NCBI RefSeq assembly: GCF_046545555.1
Contig: NZ_JBHZTH010000001.1
Location: forward strand, 248,001-312,000
Direction: 5' to 3'
From: Winogradskyella sp046545555
Lineage (GTDB): Bacteria; Bacteroidota; Bacteroidia; Flavobacteriales; Flavobacteriaceae
DNA: 64,000 nt
Notes under the pieces: generated by a model
Told to the model about the DNA's origin: nothing
The model's input: the letters and a program-made list of their open reading frames with translations, nothing else
The model's database searches: none
Shown here: one piece after another, positions 34,330-42,674 of the stretch
How the letters are laid out: every line of letters starts with the position of its first letter
How positions within the stretch are numbered: position 1 is the stretch's first letter
Program-made: the position numbers and the translations under genes

Positions 34330-35259
34330 TTAGTTAATTGTTATTACGGTACGTCTGTTTTTTGTACGCCCTTCTTCTGTAGTATTGTCTGCAATAGGTT
34401 CAGTCTGACCTTTTGAACTAGCCTCTACGTTGTCATTCAAAATTCCATTTCTTACCAAATACGTTTTAGCAAAATCTGCACGTCCTTGGCCAAGTTTCAT
34501 ATTAGCATCAGCATTACCAGTGTTATCTGTATGACCAACAACTTGTATTTTAACCCCAAGTTTATCAACACAACGCGACATATCTGCAATCATTTGACGT
34601 TGTTCTGCTGTTAGGCTAATTTGTGCTTCACCTGTTTTAAAATATAAGACTAAAGGATTCTTTCTTATAGCATCACATGCTGTAGCAAGGGCTTCATCTG
34701 TATTACCATCTTCAAAAGTTACTATTCCAAATTTTAACGGGCCATAAAGCGTTCCAGAATTATCTGGGTTTATATCATCGTTAAGTTGTCCATGCGTATC
34801 AATTTGTTTAGATGGTATACCTTGAGAAATCAAATAATTTTTAACCGTATTAGCCCTTGCTAATCCTAGATTTGGATATGCAGAAGTATTAGTTTCATCA
34901 TTACGATAATATCCTGTAATATCAATATCCTTTAAAGGATTTAATTGTAAATAATCTTTTAGCTTAACAACTTCGGCTGTTACACCAGTTGATATTGGCT
35001 CTATGATTGAAAAGTTCGATGTTTTAAAATTAAAGTTGTCATTAATTTTAATGTTGAAGTCTCCATCGGCATCAGAAATAGCAAACGCATTTCGTGTTGC
35101 AGGAATAACTTCAGGTTCTACTATATTATTTGTGTCTTCAGTTACTACTTCTTCCCCATTAGGAAAACAGTGACAATCGTCACAGAAATAGCAATACAAC
35201 AAAGTACCGATAATGATAGTAAATAAAATACCTAGAAGGTAAGACGTTTTTTTACTCAT
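34330..35259 (-). CDS. OmpA-family protein with two OmpA-like domains
   Basis: A 309-residue protein with an N-terminal membrane anchor (about residues 5-24), a cysteine-rich stretch just after it (CYFCDDCHCF), then two OmpA-like domains. The first (about 75-180) is degenerate, keeping DIDITGYYRNDETN and LGLARANTVKNYL. The second (about 200-309) is complete, with IQVVGHTDNTGNADANMKLGQGRA, the peptidoglycan-binding Asp/Arg positions, and the terminal GRTKNRRTVI motif. Probably links envelope and peptidoglycan. Co-transcribed with the helix-hairpin-helix gene 22 bases downstream. Confidence 0.87.
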   Translation of the reverse strand: MSKKTSYLLGILFTIIIGTLLYCYFCDDCHCFPNGEEVVTEDTNNIVEPEVIPATRNAFAISDADGDFNIKINDNFNFKTSNFSIIEPISTGVTAEVVKLKDYLQLNPLKDIDITGYYRNDETNTSAYPNLGLARANTVKNYLISQGIPSKQIDTHGQLNDDINPDNSGTLYGPLKFGIVTFEDGNTDEALATACDAIRKNPLVLYFKTGEAQISLTAEQRQMIADMSRCVDKLGVKIQVVGHTDNTGNADANMKLGQGRADFAKTYLVRNGILNDNVEASSKGQTEPIADNTTEEGRTKNRRTVITIN

Positions 35260-35401
35260 TAGTTAGTGTTTTTAGTTAGTAGACTTATGAGATATTAAAA
35301 TTTTTAATAATCTTAAGCTATTAATATGAAACACAATGATTAAAAAAGTCACAAAGAGAAAAATGTCAATTTTGGGATAGACTTTTAAAGATAGATATTC
35401 A

Positions 35402-35953
35402 TTAGGTCAATTTTCTGCGATTTTTCTTTTCTGACACGCACAATTTCCATGCAAAGAAAATGCAACAAAATATTAAGATTGATAAACTTAAATAGTGAAA
35501 CCAAAACGGTTCTGCACCTTCAAAATCTCCTTTAACTCTAGCAACATAAGTTAAAATCATTACTAAACTCACATAATAGAAATAAATCAACTGCTTAATA
35601 AAACTAAGTTTATGAAGTTTAAAAGGTGCAACAATAATCATAAGGTATGCAGCACAACCACCAAGGAGTTTAATTGGTACTAGTTCTATAGCATTTAAAT
35701 ACACATTAGTCGCTAAAAAGCCGAAATGAATCATATGCAGTATCGCAAAAAGTTTAATACTATTTCGTGATTGTATATTTTCCGACAGTGGTTTGGGATG
35801 AAAAAAAGTGTATAAATAAAATCCGTAGAGAAAAATCACTAATGACAACCTCCCAGAATATCTGGCTGCATATCTAAAAGCGTTTTCTATTTCGGGATGC
35901 AAAATATAGGAGACTAAAAAAACAATTAGCTCGGCAACTAACCCAAGAATCAA
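35402..35953 (-). CDS. Multi-pass membrane protein, unknown, non-ATG start
   Basis: A 183-residue hydrophobic protein with about six membrane segments. No ATG is available near the beginning: the frame opens 33 bases downstream of the dehydrogenase stop at 35989, and the best start is TTG at 35953; upstream codons in frame are not standard starts. The segment AFRYAARYSGRLSLVIFLYGFYLY and the histidines in AILHMIHFGF recall ferric-reductase-like or haem-binding membrane proteins, but I do not regard that as established. It may be expressed with the ALDH7 gene upstream. Confidence 0.6.
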   Translation of the reverse strand: MILGLVAELIVFLVSYILHPEIENAFRYAARYSGRLSLVIFLYGFYLYTFFHPKPLSENIQSRNSIKLFAILHMIHFGFLATNVYLNAIELVPIKLLGGCAAYLMIIVAPFKLHKLSFIKQLIYFYYVSLVMILTYVARVKGDFEGAEPFWFHYLSLSILIFCCIFFAWKLCVSEKKNRRKLT

Positions 35954-35986
35954 TATGTTTTTAAAGGATTTCGCTATACTAAATTT

Positions 35987-37540
35987 TTACAAATCAAACT
36001 TAATTCCTTGTGCTAAGGGCAATTCATCAGAATAGTTAATAGTATTAGTTTGTCTTCGCATGTAAACTTTCCAAGCATCAGAACCTGACTCTCGTCCACC
36101 TCCTGTTTCTTTTTCACCACCAAAAGCACCACCAATCTCAGCACCAGAAGTTCCAATATTTACATTTGCAATTCCACAATCAGAACCAGCATAAGATAAG
36201 AATTTTTCTGCCTCTTTCATTTCATTTGTCATAATTGCAGATGATAAGCCTTGCGCAACGCCATTCTGTTTAGCAATTGCATTTTCTACCTCACCCGAAT
36301 ATTTCATTAGATATAAAATCGGAGCAAAAGTTTCGTGCTGTACGATTTTAAAATGATTCTCAGCTTCAATAATAGCTGGTTTTACATAGCATCCAGATTC
36401 ATAGCCTTCACCTTCTAAAACTCCACCTTCAACTAATACGTTTCCACCTTCAGATTTTGCGGATTCTATAGCTGCTAGATAGGTGTTTACAGCATCTTTA
36501 TCAATTAATGGACCGATATGATTTTTTTCATCTAATGGATTTCCGATTGTTAATTGACCATAGGCACCAACAATAGCATCTCTTACTTTATCGTAAACTG
36601 ATTCGTGAATTATTAATCGTCTTGTAGATGTACAACGTTGACCACAAGTACCAACAGCACCAAATACAGCACCAGGAACTACAACTTTTAAATCCGCAGA
36701 TGGTGTAATTATAATCGCATTATTACCACCTAATTCTAATAAGGATTTCCCAAAACGTTCAGCAACTGTAGCGCCAACGATGCGTCCCATACGTGTAGAA
36801 CCTGTAGCAGAAACTAAAGGAATTCTGTGGTCTGTCGTCATCATTTCACCTACTTTATAATCACCATTGATAATACAAGAAATACCTTCTGGTAAATCAT
36901 TTACTTTTAAAACATCTGCAATAATATTTTGACAAGCTATAGAACATAAAGGTGCTTTTTCAGAACCTTTCCAAACACAAACATCACCACAAATCCAAGC
37001 TAAAGCGGTATTCCAAGCCCAAACGGCTACTGGGAAATTAAACGCAGAGATAATTCCAACTACACCAATTGGATGCCACTGCTCTCTCATTACGTGACCT
37101 GGGCGTTCCGACGGAATTGTTTGTCCGTTTAATTGTCTAGAAAGACCTACAGCAAAATCACAGATATCAATCATTTCTTGCACTTCTCCATAACCTTCTT
37201 GTAAAGACTTACCCATTTCGTATGAGACTAGTTTCCCTAGAGGTTCTTTTAACTCTCTTAATTTGTTACCAAACTGACGCACTATTTCGCCACGTTGAGG
37301 TGCTGGCTTATCTCTCCAAGATAAAAAAGCTTTAGTTGCAGTATCCATTACTTTATCGTAATCTGCTCGTGTTGTCGTTTTTACTTTACCAATTAATTGA
37401 CCATCTACTGGTGAATAACTTTCAATGATATCTCCATTTGAAAAATTATTAGATCCAGTTGAAGTTCCTTCATTTAAATCTTTAACACCTAACTGATTTA
37501 AAGCTTCTTTTATTCCGAAATCGGTAGCAATGGCTTCCAT
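35987..37540 (-). CDS. amaB: ALDH7-type aldehyde dehydrogenase (alpha-aminoadipic semialdehyde dehydrogenase-like)
   Basis: A 517-residue NAD(P)-dependent aldehyde dehydrogenase. It belongs to the ALDH7 (antiquitin) group, judged from the C-terminal signature ETGGGRESGSDAWKVYMRR and TINYSDELPLAQGI. The glutamate motif LELGGNNAIII and the catalytic cysteine region GTCGQRCTSTRRL are intact. ALDH7 enzymes oxidise alpha-aminoadipic semialdehyde in lysine degradation and also act on other aldehydes such as betaine aldehyde. The symbol is by family resemblance; no other lysine-degradation gene is visible nearby. Cytoplasmic, normal length. Confidence 0.87.
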   Translation of the reverse strand: MEAIATDFGIKEALNQLGVKDLNEGTSTGSNNFSNGDIIESYSPVDGQLIGKVKTTTRADYDKVMDTATKAFLSWRDKPAPQRGEIVRQFGNKLRELKEPLGKLVSYEMGKSLQEGYGEVQEMIDICDFAVGLSRQLNGQTIPSERPGHVMREQWHPIGVVGIISAFNFPVAVWAWNTALAWICGDVCVWKGSEKAPLCSIACQNIIADVLKVNDLPEGISCIINGDYKVGEMMTTDHRIPLVSATGSTRMGRIVGATVAERFGKSLLELGGNNAIIITPSADLKVVVPGAVFGAVGTCGQRCTSTRRLIIHESVYDKVRDAIVGAYGQLTIGNPLDEKNHIGPLIDKDAVNTYLAAIESAKSEGGNVLVEGGVLEGEGYESGCYVKPAIIEAENHFKIVQHETFAPILYLMKYSGEVENAIAKQNGVAQGLSSAIMTNEMKEAEKFLSYAGSDCGIANVNIGTSGAEIGGAFGGEKETGGGRESGSDAWKVYMRRQTNTINYSDELPLAQGIKFDL

Positions 37541-37661
37541 ATATGGTTATTTTTTGTGAATTATTAAATTATCTGGCGAAGTTACTAATAAATTGTCAGT
37601 TTTCTTTGAAGCTTGAAGTCTAAAAATGTAACTTTAAAGCACTTATAAAATCTAACCCATC

Positions 37662-38741
37662 ATGAAAAAATTAATTCCTTTTTTTGTTGCTATGTCTTTA
37701 TGTTTTGCATGCAAAAATGAAAACACTGCCAAAGCAACCGCAAAAGCTAAAAACACATCTGAAACTCCTATTGAAAAACCAGAATTTGCAATTATCATTC
37801 ATGGTGGAGCTGGTACCATTCTAAAAAAGAATATGACTCCTGAAAAAGAGGCTGCCTATGAAGCTAAACTAGAAGAAGCAATTAGAGTTGGATATAATGT
37901 TTTAAAAAATGGAGGTACCAGTTTAGATGCTGTAACCAAAACCATAAATATTATGGAAGATTCACCACTCTTTAATGCTGGTAAAGGAGCGGTTTTTACA
38001 AATGCCGAAACTAACGAATTAGATGCTTCAATTATGGATGGTAAAACTTTAAATGCTGGCGCATCTGCAGGCACCACAACAGTTAGGAACCCAATTGATT
38101 TAGCAAGAGCTGTAATGGATAAGTCTAAACATGTAATGCTTTCTGGCAAAGGCGCTGAACTATTCGCCGAAGAGCAAGGCCTGACCTTAGTTGAACCCTC
38201 TTATTTTCATTCAGATCGTCGCTTAGAATCGCTTAGGCGAGTAAAAGAACGCGAAGCAAAAAAAACGGGTAAAGTAGATACAGAATCTGCTTATTTAGAT
38301 TTTTACGATGCTGACATTAAGAACGCGAAATTCGGAACTGTTGGTTGTGCTGCACTCGATAAAAATGGAAACCTTGCCGCTGGAACCTCAACAGGTGGTA
38401 TGACCAACAAACGCTATGGTCGTGTTGGCGATGCGCCAATTATTGGCTCTGGTACTTATGCAAACAATGCTACTTGTGCTGTATCTAGCACAGGATGGGG
38501 AGAATACTTTATAAGAGCACAGGTGGCTCATGATATTTCTGCATTAATGGATTACAAAGGATTAAGCCTAAAACAAGCTTCTAAAATAGTTTTGGATAAG
38601 GTTAAGGATTTAGGTGGAGATGGTGGTATTGTTGCCGTAGATAAAAATGGTAATATGGTTGCAGAGTTTAATACTGCTGGTATGTACAGAGCAACCATGA
38701 ATGATAAAGGTGAATTAGAAATTGGGATTTATGAAAAGTAA
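37662..38741 (+). CDS. Exported isoaspartyl peptidase/L-asparaginase (Ntn hydrolase)
   Basis: A 359-residue plant-type asparaginase/isoaspartyl dipeptidase with a lipoprotein signal (MSLCFAC, cysteine about 17). The precursor self-cleaves before a threonine that becomes the nucleophile: Thr226 in FGTVGCAALD. The substrate-binding GTSTGGMTNKRYGRVGDAPIIGSGTYA is intact, and the alpha-subunit start IIHGGAGTI is present. Expected activity: hydrolysis of beta-aspartyl dipeptides or asparagine in the periplasm. A Lys-rich linker separates lipid anchor and enzyme. Followed by a palindromic intergenic element and then the DUF6090 array. Confidence 0.93.
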   Translation: MKKLIPFFVAMSLCFACKNENTAKATAKAKNTSETPIEKPEFAIIIHGGAGTILKKNMTPEKEAAYEAKLEEAIRVGYNVLKNGGTSLDAVTKTINIMEDSPLFNAGKGAVFTNAETNELDASIMDGKTLNAGASAGTTTVRNPIDLARAVMDKSKHVMLSGKGAELFAEEQGLTLVEPSYFHSDRRLESLRRVKEREAKKTGKVDTESAYLDFYDADIKNAKFGTVGCAALDKNGNLAAGTSTGGMTNKRYGRVGDAPIIGSGTYANNATCAVSSTGWGEYFIRAQVAHDISALMDYKGLSLKQASKIVLDKVKDLGGDGGIVAVDKNGNMVAEFNTAGMYRATMNDKGELEIGIYEK

Positions 38742-38742
38742 T

Positions 38743-38795
38743 GTCTAGTCGAGCGCAGTCGAGACCTCAAACCTCTCGACTGCGCTCGAGGAGAC
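38743..38795. repeat. Palindromic intergenic element (16-bp perfect inverted repeat)
   Basis: TCGAGCGCAGTCGAGA (38749-38764) and TCTCGACTGCGCTCGA (38774-38789) are perfectly complementary across a nine-base loop. GTCT/AGAC at the outer ends (38743-38746 and 38792-38795) extends the stem after two mismatches. It begins two bases after the asparaginase stop and is much richer in G+C than its surroundings. It may act as a terminator, but the sequence type (TCGACTGCGCTCGA) matches palindromes I know as dispersed in flavobacterial intergenic regions. Confidence 0.8.
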
Positions 38796-38869
38796 AAACA
38801 TTATTTGTAACATTTCACTATCTTCATACACATATAATTAACCAACCTCAACTACAACCATTGACCTAA

Positions 38870-38895
38870 TTTACTTTCAACCTAAAGAAAGTAAA
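38870..38895 (+). promoter_or_regulatory. Inverted repeat touching the first DUF6090 start codon
   Basis: TTTACTTTC (38870-38878) and GAAAGTAAA (38887-38895) form a 9-bp perfect inverted repeat with loop AACCTAAA. The last base of the second arm is the A of the ATG of the first array gene. In RNA it would cover the ribosome-binding region; as DNA it could be an operator. Confidence 0.5.
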
Positions 38896-39629
38896 TGATT
38901 AAATTTTTTAGCCGATTTAGGCAACAACTTCTATCCGAAAATAAGTTTTCGAAATATCTTCTTTATGCCATTGGCGAAATAGCACTCGTAATGATCGGTA
39001 TTCTACTGGCTTTGCAAGTCAATAACTGGAATGAAAACAGAAAAAAAGAAACGCTGAAAAACGAATACAAAACAGCCTTGATTAATGATTACACAAAAGA
39101 TACAATACAGGTTAATGATAGGCTTTTGAGAAATAATCTTAGAATTGAACGGATTAACTCACTTGGCGACAGTCTTAGAAATGGTCATTTTAATAATCTT
39201 GAAAGTTATTATAGACTCTATAATGAAGAATTTGTTGGCATTAGAGTTACCAATGTTTACAATACCAACAGTTTTAATTTACTCATATCTAGCGGGAAAA
39301 TAGATTTGTTCGATAAAGACCTAAGAAAAGAACTTATGGAACTGAATCGACTTCAAACTTTTGAAAAAACTGTACAAGATGGTAACAGGGATTATTTGAT
39401 GGACTTTATGCAAAACCTTGCCAGTAAATATTCGTACGGCAGTCCTTTAAATAAAAATATAACAGAACAACTCTTATGGAAAGATGTAAAAGTAAATGAT
39501 TTACCAAGAGATTTAGTGAATTACTTGCAACAAGAACGCTACACCATCTCAAGGTATCTAGAATTAACAGACGATGTATTGCAACAAACCGAATTGGTTT
39601 TAAATCTACTACACCAAACTAATGATTAA
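38895..39629 (+). CDS. DUF6090-family protein, array unit 1
   Basis: 244 residues: basic leader MIKFFSRFRQQLLSENKF, the KYLLYAIGE subtype of the conserved block, a membrane helix at about residues 26-46, then a helical extracytoplasmic domain. By the positive-inside rule the N-terminus faces the cytoplasm and the domain faces the periplasm. The mid-domain signature seen in most units appears as ISSGKIDLFDKDLRKEL. Its 5' DNA is the most diverged of the array except unit 5, with which it shares the KYLLY subtype. It ends in Asn-Asp-stop formed by the overlap with unit 2. The DUF6090 family has no known function. Confidence 0.85.
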   Translation: MIKFFSRFRQQLLSENKFSKYLLYAIGEIALVMIGILLALQVNNWNENRKKETLKNEYKTALINDYTKDTIQVNDRLLRNNLRIERINSLGDSLRNGHFNNLESYYRLYNEEFVGIRVTNVYNTNSFNLLISSGKIDLFDKDLRKELMELNRLQTFEKTVQDGNRDYLMDFMQNLASKYSYGSPLNKNITEQLLWKDVKVNDLPRDLVNYLQQERYTISRYLELTDDVLQQTELVLNLLHQTND

Positions 39630-40350
39630 ATTCTTCAGAAAAATACGCTATAACCTTATGAGTGAAAACAAAACATCCAAATACTTTAAATACGCCATTG
39701 GTGAAATATTACTTGTGGTTATTGGAATATTATTAGCACTACAGATTAATAATTGGAACCAAAAAAGGTTAGAATCCCAAAAAGAAAAAGTCGTTTTAAA
39801 TCAATTAAGATTAGATTTTAAAGCCAATGATAGCATCATTAAAAAAGGACTGAATTATTTCGATAAAAGCTTTATATACAATACTTTAATTTTAAAAAAT
39901 ACTGGACCAAATGTAACTTTACCTAAAGACGAAATAAGTAGAGATTCTTTAAAACGCCTCGTTTATCCAAAAGTAAATTTAGTAAACAGCTCATTAAATA
40001 TTTCTTCTCAACAATTTGACATTATAACTAGTGAAAACTTAAAAATTTTATTGTCAAAGTTTCCTAGTATATATACTAGTTACCTCGAAGTTGAAGAAGA
40101 AGTTAAAAAATTGACCATAAAACAACGCGTTCATTTCAAAAATTATGTTTCTGTAATAGAAAATGACAAAGATTTTGATCAAGAAAATTTTAAATCAGAT
40201 ATGTTAAGTGTTTTTAGAGACCGTGATTTTCAAAATACAACTGTAGATAAACGTTGGAATTTAAAAAATGCTTTAAGCGTATTAGAGAGAATTGACAAAG
40301 AAAACAATCTTATTCTAGAGCTTATTAAAACGGAGTTAAACGATGATTAA
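39622..40350 (+). CDS. DUF6090-family protein, array unit 2
   Basis: 242 residues with the common leader MIKFFRKIRYNLMSENKT, the KYFKYAIGE block and a single helix, then a Lys-rich C-terminal domain unlike its neighbours (IKKGLNYFDKSFIYNTLILK). The mid-domain signature is present in altered form as DIITSENLKILLSKF. The start overlaps the previous stop and its own stop overlaps the next start, both through ATGATTAA. Single-pass, N-in topology is inferred. Function unknown. Confidence 0.85.
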   Translation: MIKFFRKIRYNLMSENKTSKYFKYAIGEILLVVIGILLALQINNWNQKRLESQKEKVVLNQLRLDFKANDSIIKKGLNYFDKSFIYNTLILKNTGPNVTLPKDEISRDSLKRLVYPKVNLVNSSLNISSQQFDIITSENLKILLSKFPSIYTSYLEVEEEVKKLTIKQRVHFKNYVSVIENDKDFDQENFKSDMLSVFRDRDFQNTTVDKRWNLKNALSVLERIDKENNLILELIKTELNDD

Positions 40351-41116
40351 ATTCTTCAGAAAAATACGATACGACCTTATGAAGCAAAATAAGACTAGCA
40401 AATACTTTAAATACGCCATTGGCGAAATTATCCTTGTTGTTATTGGTATTCTCATTGCACTGCAGATTAATAATTGGAATGAAGATAGAAAACTAGAACA
40501 CAGTAAACACAAGCTCATGTTAGCCTTAAAAAACGAATTGGTTAGTAATAAAAATGAGTTAGATAATTACCAACTAGGAATACATAAAAGTAATAGCAAA
40601 TTTAATAAAGTACTTCTTTACTCTGTAGGAGATTATTACATTCCTAATGATAGTCTTAAGTACTATCTATCAGAAATGATTTACGGTAGAACATTATTAA
40701 TTTTAAATTCCGTTCAGGAAGAAGCCATTAACTCTGGTAAGTTTGAAATGTTAAGTGATAGCTTAAAGCAGAACCTTTCTATACTAAAAGATTATACCAA
40801 TTCCAGAAATACGATTAGCGATAGAAGCGCTAATATGTTTAATCTTGATAATGATAATGAGTCAGTTAATTTAATGGCTAGATTATATATGCTTCCTGTA
40901 ATTCCTGATGAATTTTTAAATCATCCGTTAATTCCAACACATCCTGAATTTTTATTAAGCGATATAGAACTATCTGCTCTAGTCAAAGATCCTGAAACTT
41001 ATTTAACATTAAATAAAATATATCTAATATATGCAGCCGATGAGGTTTGGATAAAATATGGTTTATTAAGACGTACTAATGAAACCATTGCATTAATTGA
41101 CCGAGAATTAAAGTAA
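40343..41116 (+). CDS. DUF6090-family protein, array unit 3
   Basis: 257 residues; leader MIKFFRKIRYDLMKQNKT, then KYFKYAIGE, the helix and NNWNEDRK. The extracytoplasmic domain carries AINSGKFEMLSDSLKQNL as the family signature. Over the first 141 bases I count only 11 differences from unit 6 (about 92% identity), whereas the remaining protein shows little resemblance. Nine bases separate it from unit 4, so this junction lacks the ATGATTAA overlap. Function unknown. Confidence 0.85.
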   Translation: MIKFFRKIRYDLMKQNKTSKYFKYAIGEIILVVIGILIALQINNWNEDRKLEHSKHKLMLALKNELVSNKNELDNYQLGIHKSNSKFNKVLLYSVGDYYIPNDSLKYYLSEMIYGRTLLILNSVQEEAINSGKFEMLSDSLKQNLSILKDYTNSRNTISDRSANMFNLDNDNESVNLMARLYMLPVIPDEFLNHPLIPTHPEFLLSDIELSALVKDPETYLTLNKIYLIYAADEVWIKYGLLRRTNETIALIDRELK

Positions 41117-41125
41117 TAACGAGAC

Positions 41126-41887
41126 ATGATTAAGTTTTTTAGAAAAATTAGATACGAGCTTATGGAGCAAAATAAGACTACAAAGTACTTCAAATACGCC
41201 ATTGGCGAAATCGTCCTCGTCGTCATTGGAATCTTAATTGCCTTACAGATTAATAATTTGAATGACCAACGCAAGCTCAAGCAACAAGAGCAAACGTATT
41301 ACTGCAAAATTGCCGAAGATTTACAGGTGGATATCAAAAATATCGATAGCTCATTAATCACTATAGACAAGCGCTTGGAAAGCACAGAACGATTTTTAAA
41401 AAACCTTTTAAAAATCCAAAAGGATAAACAAGTTATTTTCAAAGACTTTTTACCCACAATTAGGTATTATAAATTCATCCCAACCAAAGTAGCAATTGAA
41501 GATATTACTTCATCTGGAAAACTAGAAACGCTCAAAAATCCAACGTTTAAAAAAAGAATTTTAAGCCATTATACAGCTCAAGATAATGCTCAAAACATCA
41601 TTGATATTAATTATTACAAACTAGTCGATAAACTTTTTAACGTAGAAAAATTTACCGACTTTGGGTTTCAAGAAGTACCAAAATATCAAAATATATTTGA
41701 TACAGAATTACAAGGTCTTTTATCCAGTACGCAATGGCAACAAAATCCAGATGACGAAATATTTATAAAGATTAAGGATATGATGGTTTTAAATATGGTT
41801 CAAGGAGAACGTGAAAAACAGCTTCTTAAAACCATTAAAACAGATGCAGAAGAATTAAACAATTTATTAATTGAAAACTGTAATTGA
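41126..41887 (+). CDS. DUF6090-family protein, array unit 4
   Basis: 253 residues; leader MIKFFRKIRYELMEQNKT, KYFKYAIGE subtype, helix ending ALQINNLN (the usual Trp replaced by Leu). The C-terminal domain is related to that of unit 5: both have YYC at its start, FxPT/FVPS, DITSSGKL/DITSSGQL with LLK or TLK after it, a WQQNP/WVNNP segment and end in Asn-Cys plus one residue. The 5' part nevertheless belongs to the KYFKY group, unlike unit 5. One base separates it from unit 5. Confidence 0.85.
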   Translation: MIKFFRKIRYELMEQNKTTKYFKYAIGEIVLVVIGILIALQINNLNDQRKLKQQEQTYYCKIAEDLQVDIKNIDSSLITIDKRLESTERFLKNLLKIQKDKQVIFKDFLPTIRYYKFIPTKVAIEDITSSGKLETLKNPTFKKRILSHYTAQDNAQNIIDINYYKLVDKLFNVEKFTDFGFQEVPKYQNIFDTELQGLLSSTQWQQNPDDEIFIKIKDMMVLNMVQGEREKQLLKTIKTDAEELNNLLIENCN

Positions 41888-41888
41888 T

Positions 41889-42653
41889 ATGATTAAATTC
41901 TTTAGAAAAATCCGTCAAAAACTGGTAGTTGAAAATCGTTTCAACAAATATTTACTTTACGCCATTGGCGAAATTATTTTGGTGGTTATTGGTATTCTCA
42001 TTGCATTACAAATAAATAATTGGAATGAAGACCGAAAAAATAGAATTACCGAAGCCGACTATTACTGTAGAATTTTAGATGACTTTACACTTAATGAGAA
42101 GCTAATTAATAAAAATTATGAACTAACAACCAACAAAATAAATCTCACCAAAGAGCTGATAAAAGATTTAAACACCATACCAAATGACAGAAGCACAATT
42201 CTAAACAAATTTGTTGTAACACTAAGACAAGATGTATTTGTACCCAGTACCATCACTTTTAAAGATATAACCTCGTCAGGGCAGTTAAAACTGTTAAAAG
42301 ATATTAAATTGAAGAACAGACTCATTGAGCACAGTACATTTTTAAACAATACTATGAATCTTCTAGAAGAAAACAGGAATGAAATTGTTAAGAGATATAC
42401 TGATTATGACCTTATAACTGAATTAGGATATCAGGATGTTGACTATATGAAAAAAGAGCTTGGAGATGAACTTATTTCTTTTTTGCCCAATATTGATTGG
42501 GTAAACAATCCTAAACACCCATATTTTATACAATTTCAAGACAATCTAGTTTTTATTTTAGGGATGCAAATCAGGCAGAAACAGCATTTTTATAGGTTAA
42601 AGCAAGAAATACAAGAACCCATTAAACTATTAAAAAGTAAAAACTGTAAATAA
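41889..42653 (+). CDS. DUF6090-family protein, array unit 5
   Basis: 254 residues. The start at 41889 is chosen because it aligns with the MIKFF start of every other unit; the frame is open from a TTG at 41871, inside the previous gene. The leader MIKFFRKIRQKLVVENRF with KYLLYAIGE is of the unit-1 subtype, while the C-terminal domain is homologous to that of unit 4. Its mid-domain signature is DITSSGQLKLLKDIKLKNRL. This mismatch of N- and C-terminal kinship is the best evidence for module exchange in the array. Unit 6 follows after 21 bases. Confidence 0.85.
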   Translation: MIKFFRKIRQKLVVENRFNKYLLYAIGEIILVVIGILIALQINNWNEDRKNRITEADYYCRILDDFTLNEKLINKNYELTTNKINLTKELIKDLNTIPNDRSTILNKFVVTLRQDVFVPSTITFKDITSSGQLKLLKDIKLKNRLIEHSTFLNNTMNLLEENRNEIVKRYTDYDLITELGYQDVDYMKKELGDELISFLPNIDWVNNPKHPYFIQFQDNLVFILGMQIRQKQHFYRLKQEIQEPIKLLKSKNCK

Positions 42654-42674
42654 CGAAAAACCACGTCCTTACTA

